64,000 nt of DNA from Methanobacterium sp. SMA-27 (GCF_000744455.1 NZ_JQLY01000001.1:2262501-2326500); one strand, 5' to 3'; counted from the stretch's first letter, positions 49,141 through 59,417 are shown. Program-made: numbers and translations. Notes: generated from the sequence alone by a model not told the origin.

Positions 49141-50433
49141 ATGAAATTCGATAAAGTAATTGAACAATCTATTAATACAATAAAAATAGAACTTAATAAA
49201 ATTATGTCTAAGAAAAAAATGTTTCTATCCAATTTAATGCCTGTCAAAAAGGCCCAAGATATGATAAGTTCCTCGCTAAAAAATGTAGGAACAGAAGAAA
49301 TATCCCTTGAAGATGCTCATAAGAGAGTTCTATCAGAAGAAATTGTATCATTACTAAACTCACCCCCATTTGAAAGGTCAGCCATGGATGGTTACGCAAT
49401 TCGTGCAGAAGATACATTTGGATTTTCAGAAAATAATCCTGCGAAACTTAAAATAGTGGATACAATAGGTGCGGGTCAAGTTTCAGATACTATAATCAAA
49501 AATGGAGAAGCTATTAAAATAGCAACTGGCGCCCCAATACCTAAAGGATCTAATGCAGTTGTTATGGAAGAATACACTGTTGCAGACAAAGATAGTTTAG
49601 GGGTTGAAATGAGCATTACTCCTGGAGAAAATGTTTCTCCCATGGGGGAAGATATAGAAACTGGAGACATTGTATTAAAAAAAGGAAAAATACTAAAACC
49701 ACAAGATCTGGCAATAATTGCCTCTGCAGGTTACAGTAAAATAGAGGTTTTCAAAAAACCAAAAATTGGAGTAATCACAACCGGCAATGAACTTGTAATG
49801 CCACGACCAGATATAAGTGGAGCAGAAATCATTAATTCAAACCACTACACATTTATAGCCTTTGTTGAATCTGCGCTGGCCGTACCTACACTTGTACACT
49901 GTCTTGACAGTGCCAAAAAGGTTGAAGATGAATTTGAAAGACTTCTTGAAACTCACGATGGGCTGATATCCACAGGAGGAACTGCAATAAGCAAAGGCGA
50001 TGTGGTTGTAGATGTAACTGAAAAAATTGGAGAAGTTTTAGTCCATGGTGTTGCTTTGAGACCAGGCAAACCATTTGGTTTTGGAATTGCACATGAAAAA
50101 CCCATTTTCATGCTATCAGGCTATCCTGTAGCTGCAATGGTACAAGCTGATGTTTTCGTGAGAAATAATCTTTATAAAATGCAAGGGATTGATTTGGCAC
50201 CACAATGTGTCTCAAAAATTGCTTCTAGAAAGATCCCCTCAAGTCTCGGAAGAACAGATTATATAAGAGCAAAAACAGATGGAAGTAATGTTAGACCCCT
50301 CAAAATAAAAGGATCAGGTATCATCAGATCCATGGTAGAATCGGATTCATATATTGTTATAGAAGAAAACCTAGAGGGCATAGGTGAAGGAGAGGAATGT
50401 AATGTTCTTACTTACGATTCACTTACAATTTAA
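49141..50433 (+). CDS. moeA: Molybdopterin molybdenumtransferase
   Basis: This MoeA of about 430 residues inserts Mo or W into molybdopterin for formylmethanofuran dehydrogenase and formate dehydrogenase. Motifs are SLEDAHKRVLSEEIVS, PPFERSAMDGYAIRAED, IKIATGAPIPKG, GVITTGNELV, STGGTAISKGD and LSGYPVAAMV. The N-terminus is about 30 residues longer than usual from ATG 49141 (AAGTGGGA upstream); ATG 49207 could be the true start. It is divergent from the CadD gene. The next gene, a protease, follows after 86 bp. Confidence 0.95.
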   Translation: MKFDKVIEQSINTIKIELNKIMSKKKMFLSNLMPVKKAQDMISSSLKNVGTEEISLEDAHKRVLSEEIVSLLNSPPFERSAMDGYAIRAEDTFGFSENNPAKLKIVDTIGAGQVSDTIIKNGEAIKIATGAPIPKGSNAVVMEEYTVADKDSLGVEMSITPGENVSPMGEDIETGDIVLKKGKILKPQDLAIIASAGYSKIEVFKKPKIGVITTGNELVMPRPDISGAEIINSNHYTFIAFVESALAVPTLVHCLDSAKKVEDEFERLLETHDGLISTGGTAISKGDVVVDVTEKIGEVLVHGVALRPGKPFGFGIAHEKPIFMLSGYPVAAMVQADVFVRNNLYKMQGIDLAPQCVSKIASRKIPSSLGRTDYIRAKTDGSNVRPLKIKGSGIIRSMVESDSYIVIEENLEGIGEGEECNVLTYDSLTI

Positions 50434-50519
50434 ATTATAAATTAATTTAATTGATTAAAATTGCATATTTATAAATTAATTATGAAAAAACATGACGGCA
50501 TATATTTAAAGGTGATTTT

Positions 50520-51773
50520 TTGGAATTGAACGTTTTATGGTATTACGCTATTGGATTTATTGTTATATGGGTTTTAGCTATCCTATTTAGAGATAAATTG
50601 AAAATAGATATTGAAGGGCCTGTTCTAATGAGAAGAACCCAAAGATTAAGGGATTTCATAGATTCCATTGCAAAGATAAACCCTCGATTTTGGAGATGGG
50701 GCATGAACATTGGATTGCCTGTGGCCTTTTTCTTCATGGCATTTATATTGTACCTCCTAATTGAAACACTTCCAACTACATTTTCAAATCCACAAGTTGG
50801 ATTAATTCTTCCAGGAGTTGATATTCCTGGTTCTCCACTATTTATACCTCTCGGCTACGGTATCATTGCTCTTATGACCGTATTGGTTATCCATGAATTT
50901 GGTCATGGTATTATTGCTAGGGTTGAGGGAGTTAAAATAAAATCAATAGGCGTTCTATTGTTAGCTGTGCTCCCTGGAGCATTTGTAGAGCCTGATGAAG
51001 AAGATGTTAAAAAATCAAAAAGAATTTCAAAACTAAGAATTTATGCTGCTGGATCTATCTTCAACCTGATACTTGCATTCATATCCCTACTGATTGTCTT
51101 GTTTATTAGTGTGATGATCATCGGTACCGTATTCGTAGGCCTTCCAGGATTTACTATCCCTGGTACAAATATAACAACTCAACCAGTTGGTTTTAATGTA
51201 ACCGGTCCAATATTTCCAACATTCCATGAAGATGGGGTTCAAATAGCAAGCGTGGTTCCAAATAGCCCTGCAGCAGGAGTATTAACTACAGGGATGATTA
51301 TTGAAAGTATAAATGGGGTAAACATTACCAATTTTAACAGCTCAGTAACAGTTCTTAACAACACCAAAATAGGCGAAAATGTAAACATTCAAACAACTAC
51401 TGGAAATTATACTGTAAAAGCTGGAGTACATCCCAATAACTCAACAAGAGGTTACATAGGAATAAGAAGCGGAGAACATCTAGTTGTGAATAGCGATGTT
51501 GGAAAAGCAGTGGGCTATCAAATACCATGGTTTATATACTCTTTAGCTAACTTATTCTGGTGGATATTCCTTCTTAACTTTGCAGTTGGAACATTCAATC
51601 TACTTCCAATGAAACCATTAGACGGAGGATTATTATTAGAGGAGCTTTTAGGCTATAAATTATCAGAAAGTAAAGTGAATAAAATAATGACTCCCTTATC
51701 TTACGTATTGATTTTGATAATAGCTGTTATCATTATCTATGGCCTAGGAAGAGGAATATCACTCCTCATTTAA
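50520..51773 (+). CDS. Site-2-type intramembrane zinc protease (M50) with PDZ domain
   Basis: This 417-residue integral membrane metalloprotease has the HExxH motif in VLVIHEFGHGI near residue 124, a PDZ domain around residues 233-315 (GPIFPTFHEDGVQIASVVPN) and the second metal motif NLLPMKPLDGG near 361. These proteases cut transmembrane helices, often of anti-sigma factors or signal peptides; the archaeal substrate is unknown. The start is TTG 50520, supported by AAAGGTGA. It is the second gene after moeA. Confidence 0.92.
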   Translation: MELNVLWYYAIGFIVIWVLAILFRDKLKIDIEGPVLMRRTQRLRDFIDSIAKINPRFWRWGMNIGLPVAFFFMAFILYLLIETLPTTFSNPQVGLILPGVDIPGSPLFIPLGYGIIALMTVLVIHEFGHGIIARVEGVKIKSIGVLLLAVLPGAFVEPDEEDVKKSKRISKLRIYAAGSIFNLILAFISLLIVLFISVMIIGTVFVGLPGFTIPGTNITTQPVGFNVTGPIFPTFHEDGVQIASVVPNSPAAGVLTTGMIIESINGVNITNFNSSVTVLNNTKIGENVNIQTTTGNYTVKAGVHPNNSTRGYIGIRSGEHLVVNSDVGKAVGYQIPWFIYSLANLFWWIFLLNFAVGTFNLLPMKPLDGGLLLEELLGYKLSESKVNKIMTPLSYVLILIIAVIIIYGLGRGISLLI

Positions 51774-51950
51774 ATTCTTTTTTTTATTTTTATGATCAAA
51801 AACTAAAAATTAGGACATATAACATAATATTTACGCATCATCATTTCGAAAACATTCTTAGAATGGAATTAAACCATCCAATTCATTTTTTAAATATTGT
51901 AATATTATTTATATTTATTTTTCAAAAAAACAAATTGATATTAATTGAAT

Positions 51951-52286
51951 TTAGAAACTCAAAACCTGATCAATATTTTCCATAATATCCCGAACCAACT
52001 CATCATAGGTAATAAATTGTTCAACATTGTTTACAAGAACTTCAACAGTTAAACCCCTTGCTTTAAGATCATCCCTACAAACATACACATTTATAGCATT
52101 ATTGGGATCATTTAACATCCCAGTTATTATTTCAGACACATAATGGCCCGATCTAAAACAATAAACACCATTTCCAATTAGATAAATAGATACTTCCGTA
52201 TTTCCAAGATATATCTTTAGAAATTTAAGAAATGTATTAAAACCTTCTTCAGAGGGAGTTTTTGTGAGTATAAATCCAACGTGCAT
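51951..52286 (-). CDS. DsrE/TusB-like sulfur-relay protein
   Basis: This 111-residue protein has the DsrE fold: HVGFILTKTPSEEGFNTF, a Rossmann-like strand VSIYLIGNGVYCFRSGH, and VYVCRDDLKARG. It is the last of four genes on the minus strand that together look like a TusD-TusC-(Fe-S)-TusB set. DsrE-family proteins carry persulfide sulfur between cysteines for tRNA thiolation or sulfur oxidation; in a methanogen the first is more likely. AAGTGGTTAT precedes the ATG. Confidence 0.75.
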   Translation of the reverse strand: MHVGFILTKTPSEEGFNTFLKFLKIYLGNTEVSIYLIGNGVYCFRSGHYVSEIITGMLNDPNNAINVYVCRDDLKARGLTVEVLVNNVEQFITYDELVRDIMENIDQVLSF

Positions 52287-52310
52287 ATAACCACTTATGA
52301 AATTTTTATA

Positions 52311-52925
52311 TTATTCATTCCAACCCATAGATTGCATTATTTGAATCCCAAGAAGTTCTTTTAGACATGAAACATCTTTAATATGCTCCCTATCCCTAAG
52401 TGGTTTGCATTTATCCAGTTTTATGTCTCCTGAAAGCAGTTTAATTGCAAATGCCATGCACGTAACCTCACCACATTTTTCACAGTTAGTTTTTGGTAAG
52501 CAATTATAAAGTGCAAGTGGTCCTATCTTTGAGAGTTTTTCCTTAATTTCAGAGTAATCTAAACCATTATCATTATTTAATTCGATAAATACCTCATTAA
52601 TTACTTTCATAATTTCTGTAACTGCTTCAATTGCGTCTTCTTTGTCAATAGTATTATTCATGCTGATCTTACCGGAGGGGTATAATGTTACTAGTCTGTT
52701 TTGAATATTCAGAGTAATGATTCCCTTATTTTCAATAAAATTAACCTTACCTGGAGGATATCTAGTTATTAATAACGGAATTACATCCCTTATTTCTGAA
52801 TCAAGCTGCATTAAAACTCTGATCATATTTTCTGCAACTATACATGGCTTTATTTGTTGTATTGTGACCCTTTTTACAAGTGCACCATCAACAAATATTT
52901 CATATTCGAGTTCGTCTATCTCCAT
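52311..52925 (-). CDS. Protein with C-terminal four-cysteine Fe-S domain (PF04060 type)
   Basis: A 204-residue protein with a beta-rich N-terminal part (FVDGALVKRVTIQQ, NIQNRLVTLYPSGKI) and a C-terminal iron-sulfur domain. This domain (LPKTNCEKCGEVTCMAFAIKLLSGDIKLDKC) has a CxxCx4C and a later Cys, like the cluster domain of CdhE/AcsC and related proteins. It lies between two DsrE-family genes on the same strand. The domain suggests a redox or sulfur-handling role for the cluster. A GAGGGTT site precedes the ATG. The N-terminal part is not recognised. Confidence 0.75.
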   Translation of the reverse strand: MEIDELEYEIFVDGALVKRVTIQQIKPCIVAENMIRVLMQLDSEIRDVIPLLITRYPPGKVNFIENKGIITLNIQNRLVTLYPSGKISMNNTIDKEDAIEAVTEIMKVINEVFIELNNDNGLDYSEIKEKLSKIGPLALYNCLPKTNCEKCGEVTCMAFAIKLLSGDIKLDKCKPLRDREHIKDVSCLKELLGIQIMQSMGWNE

Positions 52926-52966
52926 TGATAACCCTCATTTTTAAGACAAATAATGTTAAATACACA

Positions 52967-53329
52967 TTAAATCCGGATAAAGGCAGTATTTTTAGTTCTA
53001 GACTTTACAATATCATATAATTCATTATCATTTATTATTTGGGAAGCTTCAACCAAATCATCTTCAACAATACCCCGATCAAGCATAGATTCTAGATGTA
53101 CGTATATATTACCCTCTGGAAAAACTAAGTAGGACAATTCTCCAACATTAGGATAATTTACGCTTCCACAGGGTTCTTGATCCTTAATAGCTGCATAAAC
53201 ACCATCCCCTGTAAGTAATACATCAGCATCCATTCCCTTGTTAAGACAGGCTATTGCTACATAAAAAGCGCTAAAAGTATCTTCATAACCGTATGGTGCT
53301 TTATCAACTATTATTAAAACAGTATCCAT
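52967..53329 (-). CDS. DsrE/TusC-like sulfur-relay protein
   Basis: A DsrE-fold protein of about 120 residues (TVLIIVDKAPYGYEDTFSAF, ADVLLTGDGVYAAIKDQE, YVHLESMLDRGI), similar to TusC/DsrF. ATG 53329 is one base after the upstream gene's stop; a GTG at 53338 would overlap it. The gene is tightly coupled to the TusD-like gene before it and followed by the Fe-S protein. Confidence 0.78.
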   Translation of the reverse strand: MDTVLIIVDKAPYGYEDTFSAFYVAIACLNKGMDADVLLTGDGVYAAIKDQEPCGSVNYPNVGELSYLVFPEGNIYVHLESMLDRGIVEDDLVEASQIINDNELYDIVKSRTKNTAFIRI

Positions 53330-53330
53330 G

Positions 53331-53714
53331 TCACCCACTCAGTGTTATTACTTTGTCACTCTTCCTAACCCATCCAGGAATGTCGTAGACACTTGTTATG
53401 GAAACACCTTTTAGATAAGATGCATTATCACAGGCGTGTCCCCTTGCTGTTGCACACCTTACACACGCCCTAACATCTGCTCCTTTTTTTATAAGATGTC
53501 TCAATCTCTCACCCACATTTGGAAATGAATGTGGATTTTGGTTTTTCTTAGGAATGTGTGTAGCATCCATGTATAAAAATAGATTTACATTGTATCCTAT
53601 GTTAAGAGCACTTTCAGCAATATTGTGGGCCATTTCAACATACTGAGATCGGTATGGCCCCTCTGTAAGTATGATTGTCAAGGTCTTTTTTTCTTCTTGT
53701 ATAATTTCAACCAT
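53331..53714 (-). CDS. DsrE/TusD-like sulfur-relay protein with Cys active site
   Basis: This 127-residue protein is the first gene of the cluster. It has an N-terminal strand LTIILTEGPYRSQYVEMAHN, a predicted Rossmann-like body and the TusD/DsrE-type active-site loop RACVRCATARGHAC with three cysteines. Sulfur carriers of this type hold a persulfide on the conserved Cys. It is followed directly by the TusC-like gene. No ribosome site is seen before the ATG, so a leaderless mRNA is possible. Confidence 0.8.
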   Translation of the reverse strand: MVEIIQEEKKTLTIILTEGPYRSQYVEMAHNIAESALNIGYNVNLFLYMDATHIPKKNQNPHSFPNVGERLRHLIKKGADVRACVRCATARGHACDNASYLKGVSITSVYDIPGWVRKSDKVITLSG

Positions 53715-53825
53715 TGTATAATTTTTTAGTTTTCATACAATAAATAATAGTGCACGAATAATAATGAAAGATATTAAATTGAGAATATCAAAGAATAAAC
53801 TGAACATCTCAATATAAATTAATAA

Positions 53826-54482
53826 TCAATTTTTTAATTTATCCCTTTCAATTGCATCTTCAAATGCGTCCCTATGAAAATTTGCTGCTAATTCCTTTTT
53901 ACACTCATCAACAAACAACCTCATCTTAGAAGCCCTGCAAGGGTAATGTTGGACTTTAAGACCTGCTTTTATGGGAAGGTTATTAACATCCTCCCCAACC
54001 ATCTCGTCAGCTACGAAAAATGTTGAACCGCACGGAGATGATCTTAAAACGTGAACTTTTGATACTTTATTACCTACGGTTTCTATTTCTACAATGGGTT
54101 TTCCAAACTTGGACACAAATTCATTAAAAACTTCGTCTCCACTTTCTTCAAGGTCACATATATTCTCCGGACAAATAACATTGTCATATTCTTCAATCTG
54201 ATTTTTAAAGCCTTCACCTTTCCATGCACCTACGATGATCCATTCAACATGATCATGAAGTTGTTCAACTAGTTCCAATAAAAGATCAGGGTGCAAAATA
54301 TAACTGATAATTATATCTGTACTTTTAAGACTTTCAAGAGCTTCTTCAGCTATTTCAACATCTTCCATGAACATTGATTCTGGTTGTTCTAATTCGATAA
54401 AATCGCTCTCAAATTCCTTAGAGATAGTATCAAACGCTCTATCACCATAAGGACCATCTGTAACAACAGCAATCTTTAACAT
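53826..54482 (-). CDS. DUF166-family protein
   Basis: A protein of about 218 residues with the archaeal DUF166 pattern: [62 protein letters not shown] and [19 protein letters not shown]. It ends with [15 protein letters not shown]. Earlier annotation as thymidylate-synthase-like is weak. Conserved cysteines in CPENIC, SSPCGS and HYPCRAS suggest a metal or cluster. ATG 54482 is chosen for GGAGATTA. It lies 110 bp upstream of the DsrE cluster on the same strand and may be linked to it. Confidence 0.85.
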   Translation of the reverse strand: MLKIAVVTDGPYGDRAFDTISKEFESDFIELEQPESMFMEDVEIAEEALESLKSTDIIISYILHPDLLLELVEQLHDHVEWIIVGAWKGEGFKNQIEEYDNVICPENICDLEESGDEVFNEFVSKFGKPIVEIETVGNKVSKVHVLRSSPCGSTFFVADEMVGEDVNNLPIKAGLKVQHYPCRASKMRLFVDECKKELAANFHRDAFEDAIERDKLKN

Positions 54483-55102
54483 GATTAATCTCCACAAACA
54501 CGTATTAAATATCTAAAATTTCAGTTTAATTATTATTCACTTTATTATATAATTTTAAGATAAATAAGAATAATTCCTATGAGGAAAAATTATATTCTTT
54601 AATATCTTAGAAATACAAAAGAATTCACAAAAAATTGATTTTATAAATAAGATATTTTTGATTAATACATATATCCTTCTTTAACTATAGCTTTAGTATA
54701 ATTATATGTTGAAATGCTGTTTTTTGATTTTATAATATCCCAAACTTATCGGGTTATCTGCTCAGTGTTCTTTACACTTAACCAATTTCATCTTTTTCTT
54801 TCATTACTAAATACATTTATAGAATCCCGTTAGCCTATTCACAGATTAATAATATGCATTTATAGCTATTTTTGACTGCACTTACTTGTATATTGATTAT
54901 TTTTCCTACAAGTCTTTCATCTAAAGTTATGTTCAGTATTTAAATGTCCAATTAAAAATTTCTAATCTGGAAATATTTATCATATCGGCAGAAAAAATAG
55001 ATAAATTCCTTCCATATCAGTCAACATTTTAATATAGAAACTTCAAAAAAATCAATTATATTATTAAATTTTTGGGGAATCAATCCCTAAGGTGTAAAAA
55101 AC
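54483..55102. other. Long intergenic region with no visible gene
   Basis: About 620 bp between divergent genes. It is AT-rich with scattered T-runs. I found no start with a ribosome site and no coherent frame longer than a few dozen codons. It should contain the two promoters. Confidence 0.45.
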
Positions 55103-56449
55103 ATGAAAGTAGTAATAATAGGCAGTGGTGCAGGTGGGCTCACTGCAGCATCAAACATTAGGAAATATTCAGAGAAGGCAGAAGTAACAGTAATAACCCT
55201 AGAAAGTAGAGTAGCTTATTCTCCATGCGCTATCCCTTATGTTATTGGTGGGGAAATAGCATCATTCGATGAGATAGTAATGCATACCCCAGAATATTAT
55301 AATGAACATGGCATTAATATCATAACAGAATCCGAGGCTATTGAAGTCGTTTCTTCAGGAAATATTGTGAAATACAAACCAAAAAATTCCAGAGACAATG
55401 AAGTTATTTTAAACTATGACTATTTAGTCATTGCAACTGGTGGATCACCATTCATTCCTCCAGTGAAAGGAACTGATCTACAGGGAGTTTTCAAGGTCAA
55501 AACTATTGAAGACGGAGTAAAAATTAAAGAATGGGCTGAAAAAAGTAAGAATGCAGTTGTTGTAGGTGCAGGAGCCATAGGTTTAGAAGTGGGATACGGC
55601 CTTAAAGAACTTGGAATTGATGTAAGTGTTACTGAAATGCTGCCCCAGATACTCCCAAGATCTCTTGACCCTGATATGGCCATTAAAGTACAGAAATACC
55701 TTGAAAGTCAGGGCATTAATATAATTTTAAATCAGACCTTAGATAAAATTTTGGGCAATGAACTTGCAGAAAAAGTTGTTATTGGTAATAATATCATTGA
55801 TGTAGATATAGTAATATTATCAACAGGCATAAGACCATCTGTAGAACTTGCTAAATCAGCAGGATGTGCTGTTGGTAAAATGGGTGTCAAAGTAAACGAA
55901 AAAATGCAAACATCAATACCGAACATATACTCTGTAGGTGATTGTGTAGAAGTTTATGATGGAATAACCAGACAGAAAACTCAATCCCCCTTTGGAACAA
56001 CTGCAGTGCGTCAGGGGAAAGTTGCTGCGAAAAATATAACCGGAAGAGAAGCAATTTTCAGACCTGTTTTAAACTCAGTAGTATCAAAGATAGGTGAGCT
56101 TGAAATAGGGGCCGTTGGATTAACAGAGATTTCTGCCAATTTAAACGGTTTAGATATTATTGTTGGAAGGAGTAAAGCCTTAACAAAGGCCAGATACTAT
56201 CCCGGCTGTAAACCAATAGACACTAAAATTATTTGCAGTAAAGAAGGTAAAATTTTAGGATGTCAGATCATTGCAAAGGAAACAGTGGCAGAAAGGGTCG
56301 ACACAATGGCATTGGCAATAGCTAAAGAAGTGAAATGTGAAGAGTTAACAGAGATGGAATTTTCATATGCACCTCCAGTTTCAATGGTAGTAGATCCCAT
56401 AGTACTAGCAGCAGAAGATGCTTTAAATAAAATAAAAAAAGATCTTTAA
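55103..56449 (+). CDS. FAD-dependent NAD(P)H oxidase / CoA-disulfide reductase-like enzyme
   Basis: This 448-residue pyridine nucleotide-disulfide oxidoreductase has two dinucleotide sites (VVIIGSGAGGLTAASNI, then VVVGAGAIGLEVGYGL), a redox Cys near residue 42 in AYSPCAIPYV, and SVGDCVEVYD for FAD. This is the NADH oxidase/peroxidase/CoADR family. In methanogens such enzymes help reduce oxygen or disulfides. The ribosome site is AAGGTG. It is next to the remnant of a rubrerythrin-type gene, which also handles oxygen stress. Confidence 0.9.
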   Translation: MKVVIIGSGAGGLTAASNIRKYSEKAEVTVITLESRVAYSPCAIPYVIGGEIASFDEIVMHTPEYYNEHGINIITESEAIEVVSSGNIVKYKPKNSRDNEVILNYDYLVIATGGSPFIPPVKGTDLQGVFKVKTIEDGVKIKEWAEKSKNAVVVGAGAIGLEVGYGLKELGIDVSVTEMLPQILPRSLDPDMAIKVQKYLESQGINIILNQTLDKILGNELAEKVVIGNNIIDVDIVILSTGIRPSVELAKSAGCAVGKMGVKVNEKMQTSIPNIYSVGDCVEVYDGITRQKTQSPFGTTAVRQGKVAAKNITGREAIFRPVLNSVVSKIGELEIGAVGLTEISANLNGLDIIVGRSKALTKARYYPGCKPIDTKIICSKEGKILGCQIIAKETVAERVDTMALAIAKEVKCEELTEMEFSYAPPVSMVVDPIVLAAEDALNKIKKDL

Positions 56450-56486
56450 TTATTTATCATTAGTTTAGATAGTAAATAGAAGGGTA

Positions 56487-56630
56487 TTAAAAATACCTTT
56501 CTAAAATACCTTTCAACATTCTAGCATGCCTTGCTTCGTCCCTGGAACTCTCATCAAAGAAATCATGGGCAGGATCTATTTCTTCCAGCTTAGCTTTTTT
56601 TGCAGAAGCTTTCTTTTCATTATTTGCCAA
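56487..56630 (-). pseudogene. C-terminal remnant of a rubrerythrin-like protein
   Basis: The minus strand from 56630 to 56487 reads 47 residues starting [15 protein letters not shown] and containing [19 protein letters not shown], then GILERYF and stop. The DEARHARM part is an ExxH iron-binding element of ferritin-like four-helix proteins, and the ending resembles reverse rubrerythrins. The rest of the gene is absent: there is an in-frame stop just upstream, and the cobI gene is 46 bp beyond. It appears to be a truncated gene. Confidence 0.6.
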
Positions 56631-56676
56631 CCTAAAATAATATTAAGCATAGATATTTCTTTCGATTACATATAGG

Positions 56677-57378
56677 CTATTTTTTATCCCTAAATTTAAC
56701 AATGGTAGTGGATAAATATTTTTTATCCTTTGAAAATCCTTCAAAAACATTTTCATCTTGCATACTGCAATTTTGAACCGAAATGATAGATTTATCTCTA
56801 TTATCTTGATTAACAATTTCTTCAAGAATTTCAGAATGCCTTGAAGTTTTCATAATTACAAATGTATCCCCATATTCCATTATCCTCTTCAACCTGTCAT
56901 CAACCTTGGGAACTATAACTACTATTTCATCCTTTTCAGCCAAAGAAATTCCTGCGGCAGCAGCACATCCTGTAAATGAAGTTATGCCTGGTATTATTTC
57001 AATCTCATAACCCGATTCAGCTATTCTCTTAGCAACATAGGAAAAAGTACTGTAAATTGTTGGATCCCCAAGTGTAATGAATGCGACATCTTTACCATCA
57101 GATAGATTAGTTATAATGATCTCTGCAGCCAGATCCCAATATGAATTCAGGGCAGATTTATCTTCTATCATCGGGAAAAGTGGATCTAAAATATCATATT
57201 TTTCATTCCTCTCATCTAAAATAGGTTGTACTATTGAAAGTGCAAGACTAGGCTTTAACTCAGCAGATCTTGGGGAACATATAACTTCGACATTTTTAAG
57301 GATTTTAGTTGCTTTAATAGTTAAAAGATCGGTATCTCCTGGCCCTACTCCCACTCCAAATAATTTTCCTTTTTTCAT
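56677..57378 (-). CDS. cobI: Cobalt-factor/precorrin-2 C20-methyltransferase
   Basis: This 233-residue AdoMet-dependent methyltransferase of corrin synthesis (CbiL/CobI) starts KLFGVGVGPGDTDLLTIKA. It carries the SAM motifs AFITLGDPTIYSTF, EIIPGITSFTGCAAAAG and DTFVIMKTS. It methylates C20 of factor II or precorrin-2. The chelatase CfbA/CbiX that feeds this pathway is at 8.7 kb in this window. No other cob gene is adjacent. The ribosome site is weak. Confidence 0.9.
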   Translation of the reverse strand: MKKGKLFGVGVGPGDTDLLTIKATKILKNVEVICSPRSAELKPSLALSIVQPILDERNEKYDILDPLFPMIEDKSALNSYWDLAAEIIITNLSDGKDVAFITLGDPTIYSTFSYVAKRIAESGYEIEIIPGITSFTGCAAAAGISLAEKDEIVVIVPKVDDRLKRIMEYGDTFVIMKTSRHSEILEEIVNQDNRDKSIISVQNCSMQDENVFEGFSKDKKYLSTTIVKFRDKK

Positions 57379-57597
57379 ATTTAGATAACACCCTATAAAA
57401 TTTATTATTACAATCTTATAACTTAATACTTTTAAAATTTTATTATTTTTTGGATTAAATTTAATCTAATAAACTCTATCCATTTAAATCTATTTGAACT
57501 TTAGATAAGACCTTTTTTAAAGGTTTCTTTTTAGAAATTTTTTCTAATTTTATATAAGGTTTCATTTTTATACCACCGCTAATAAATATAAGTCTCT

Positions 57598-59337
57598 ATG
57601 GAAAGCGGTTTCTTCTGTGAAAAGTGTGGAATGATAAAGGCACGATGTATCTGTGGTAAAAGCAGTACCAAAAGACGAATTTATACTAAAATATCCAAAC
57701 CCAATATATCAGAGATTAAAAAGTCATATCCAAATGTGGATGAAGAGATAGTTGAAAATTTCCCGTTTTCAGAACCAAGAAATGGTCAGTTTGAAATAAT
57801 CACCAGGATTAAAGATGCAATTGATAATGGTTATCGTTACATCATACTTGAAGCGGGTACTGGGACTGGAAAATCTGCAATTGCAACTACTTTAGCTAAT
57901 ATCTATCAGCCGGCTTATATTTTAACAATGACTAAACAATTACAATCACAATATGCCATTGAATTTGGTTACCCTATGGTTAAGGGCCGAGGGAATTTTA
58001 CTTGTAGGGATTCCAACTTCGATGATAGATGCGATTCTGGTACATGCCAAACTGTTCCAAGCACCCAAAATTTTGTGTGTGACTTTGGAATCACAAAATC
58101 CCCATTTGAAGAGGGAAATTTTGCATTCAATGAGGCACATGGAACTCCAATATATTTCAGATCAAATGAAAGATGTAACTACTGGAATCAGAAATCAAGA
58201 GCAGTTGAAAGTGATATCACGCTTATGAACTATGATTATGCGCTTTTAGAACTTGCATATGTACAACATTTCGGTAAAAGGAGTTTAATGATTCTTGATG
58301 AAGCTCATAACATTGAAGATAAACTCATGCGTAGAATGGAATTGAGTTTATCCAATAAAATGCTTGAAAAGGATGTTAAAAAGAGCATACCGAGAAGTAT
58401 GTTGAAATTTCAGGACCCCAAAGAATGGATAATTTTCATACAATCACTTTATCAGGATTACAAGGATATCAGCCTCACAAAAATGCCAAAAAATAAGGCA
58501 GACAGAATCAACAGAACCAAATTAAGGTTGAGCGAACTCATGACCAATTTGGAAGAAAATCCCAAGAACTGGGTTGTTGATGGGTCAGATGGGGGAATAA
58601 CTTTCAAGCCACTTAAAATAGATGTATACGCCAATGATAGATTATTTAGACATGCTGATGTGTGTCTATTTATGAGTGCAACCATACTAGATCAGGAATT
58701 ATTTTGCAAATGGCTTGGAATTAGGCCTGAAGAAGTATATTTCTTGAGTATTAAAAGTAATTTCCCTGCTTCAGAACGTCCAGTTCATCTAAAAACGGTT
58801 GGTCCTATGTCTCAACGTGCTATTAAACGTACAGCACCAAAAACCATCCCAATTCTTGAAAAGATTATTGAACATCATAAGTACGAAAAGGGACTCATAC
58901 ACACACATAATTACAAGTGTCAACAGTACATTATGAAACAAATTAAAGACAAGAGACTTATTGATCATAAAAGTACAGACAGAGAATATAAATTAAGACT
59001 TTTTGAAAAAAGTAAAGACCCTTTGGTTCTGGTTAGTCCTTCAATGAGTGAAGGTGTTGATTTGCCTTATGAAAAATGTCAATTCCAAGTAATATATAAA
59101 ATTCCATTCCCATATTTAGGTGATCAACAGATAAAAAATAGAAAGGCCCAAGATCCCAAATGGTATGCCTATAAAACTGTTATGACGTTGTTACAGGCAT
59201 ACGGGAGGGGAATGCGTGCTGAAGATGATTATTGTGAAACCTACATCCTTGATGGGAATATTAAAATGCTCTTCAATAACAGATTATACAAATCACTTGT
59301 TCCTGAATTCTTCAAAGAAGCTATTGTACGTGATTAG
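57598..59337 (+). CDS. XPD/DinG-type iron-sulfur DNA helicase
   Basis: A 579-residue superfamily 2 helicase. It has an N-terminal four-cysteine motif ([13 protein letters not shown]), a Q-motif [12 protein letters not shown], Walker [12 protein letters not shown] near residue 87 and a cysteine set like the XPD Fe-S domain ([21 protein letters not shown]). It continues with [27 protein letters not shown] and [10 protein letters not shown]. It unwinds DNA 5'-3' in repair or replication. The N-terminal zinc-like element is an addition to the usual XPD layout. No ribosome site is seen; TATA-like TTTTTATACC lies about 30 bp upstream, so a leaderless mRNA is likely. Confidence 0.92.
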   Translation: MESGFFCEKCGMIKARCICGKSSTKRRIYTKISKPNISEIKKSYPNVDEEIVENFPFSEPRNGQFEIITRIKDAIDNGYRYIILEAGTGTGKSAIATTLANIYQPAYILTMTKQLQSQYAIEFGYPMVKGRGNFTCRDSNFDDRCDSGTCQTVPSTQNFVCDFGITKSPFEEGNFAFNEAHGTPIYFRSNERCNYWNQKSRAVESDITLMNYDYALLELAYVQHFGKRSLMILDEAHNIEDKLMRRMELSLSNKMLEKDVKKSIPRSMLKFQDPKEWIIFIQSLYQDYKDISLTKMPKNKADRINRTKLRLSELMTNLEENPKNWVVDGSDGGITFKPLKIDVYANDRLFRHADVCLFMSATILDQELFCKWLGIRPEEVYFLSIKSNFPASERPVHLKTVGPMSQRAIKRTAPKTIPILEKIIEHHKYEKGLIHTHNYKCQQYIMKQIKDKRLIDHKSTDREYKLRLFEKSKDPLVLVSPSMSEGVDLPYEKCQFQVIYKIPFPYLGDQQIKNRKAQDPKWYAYKTVMTLLQAYGRGMRAEDDYCETYILDGNIKMLFNNRLYKSLVPEFFKEAIVRD

Positions 59338-59417
59338 TACCATTTAATTATAGAAACATAATTTAAGAAAATAAATTTTCGATGAATTAACAGAATTTCT
59401 AAAGAGATTTAATTTGT

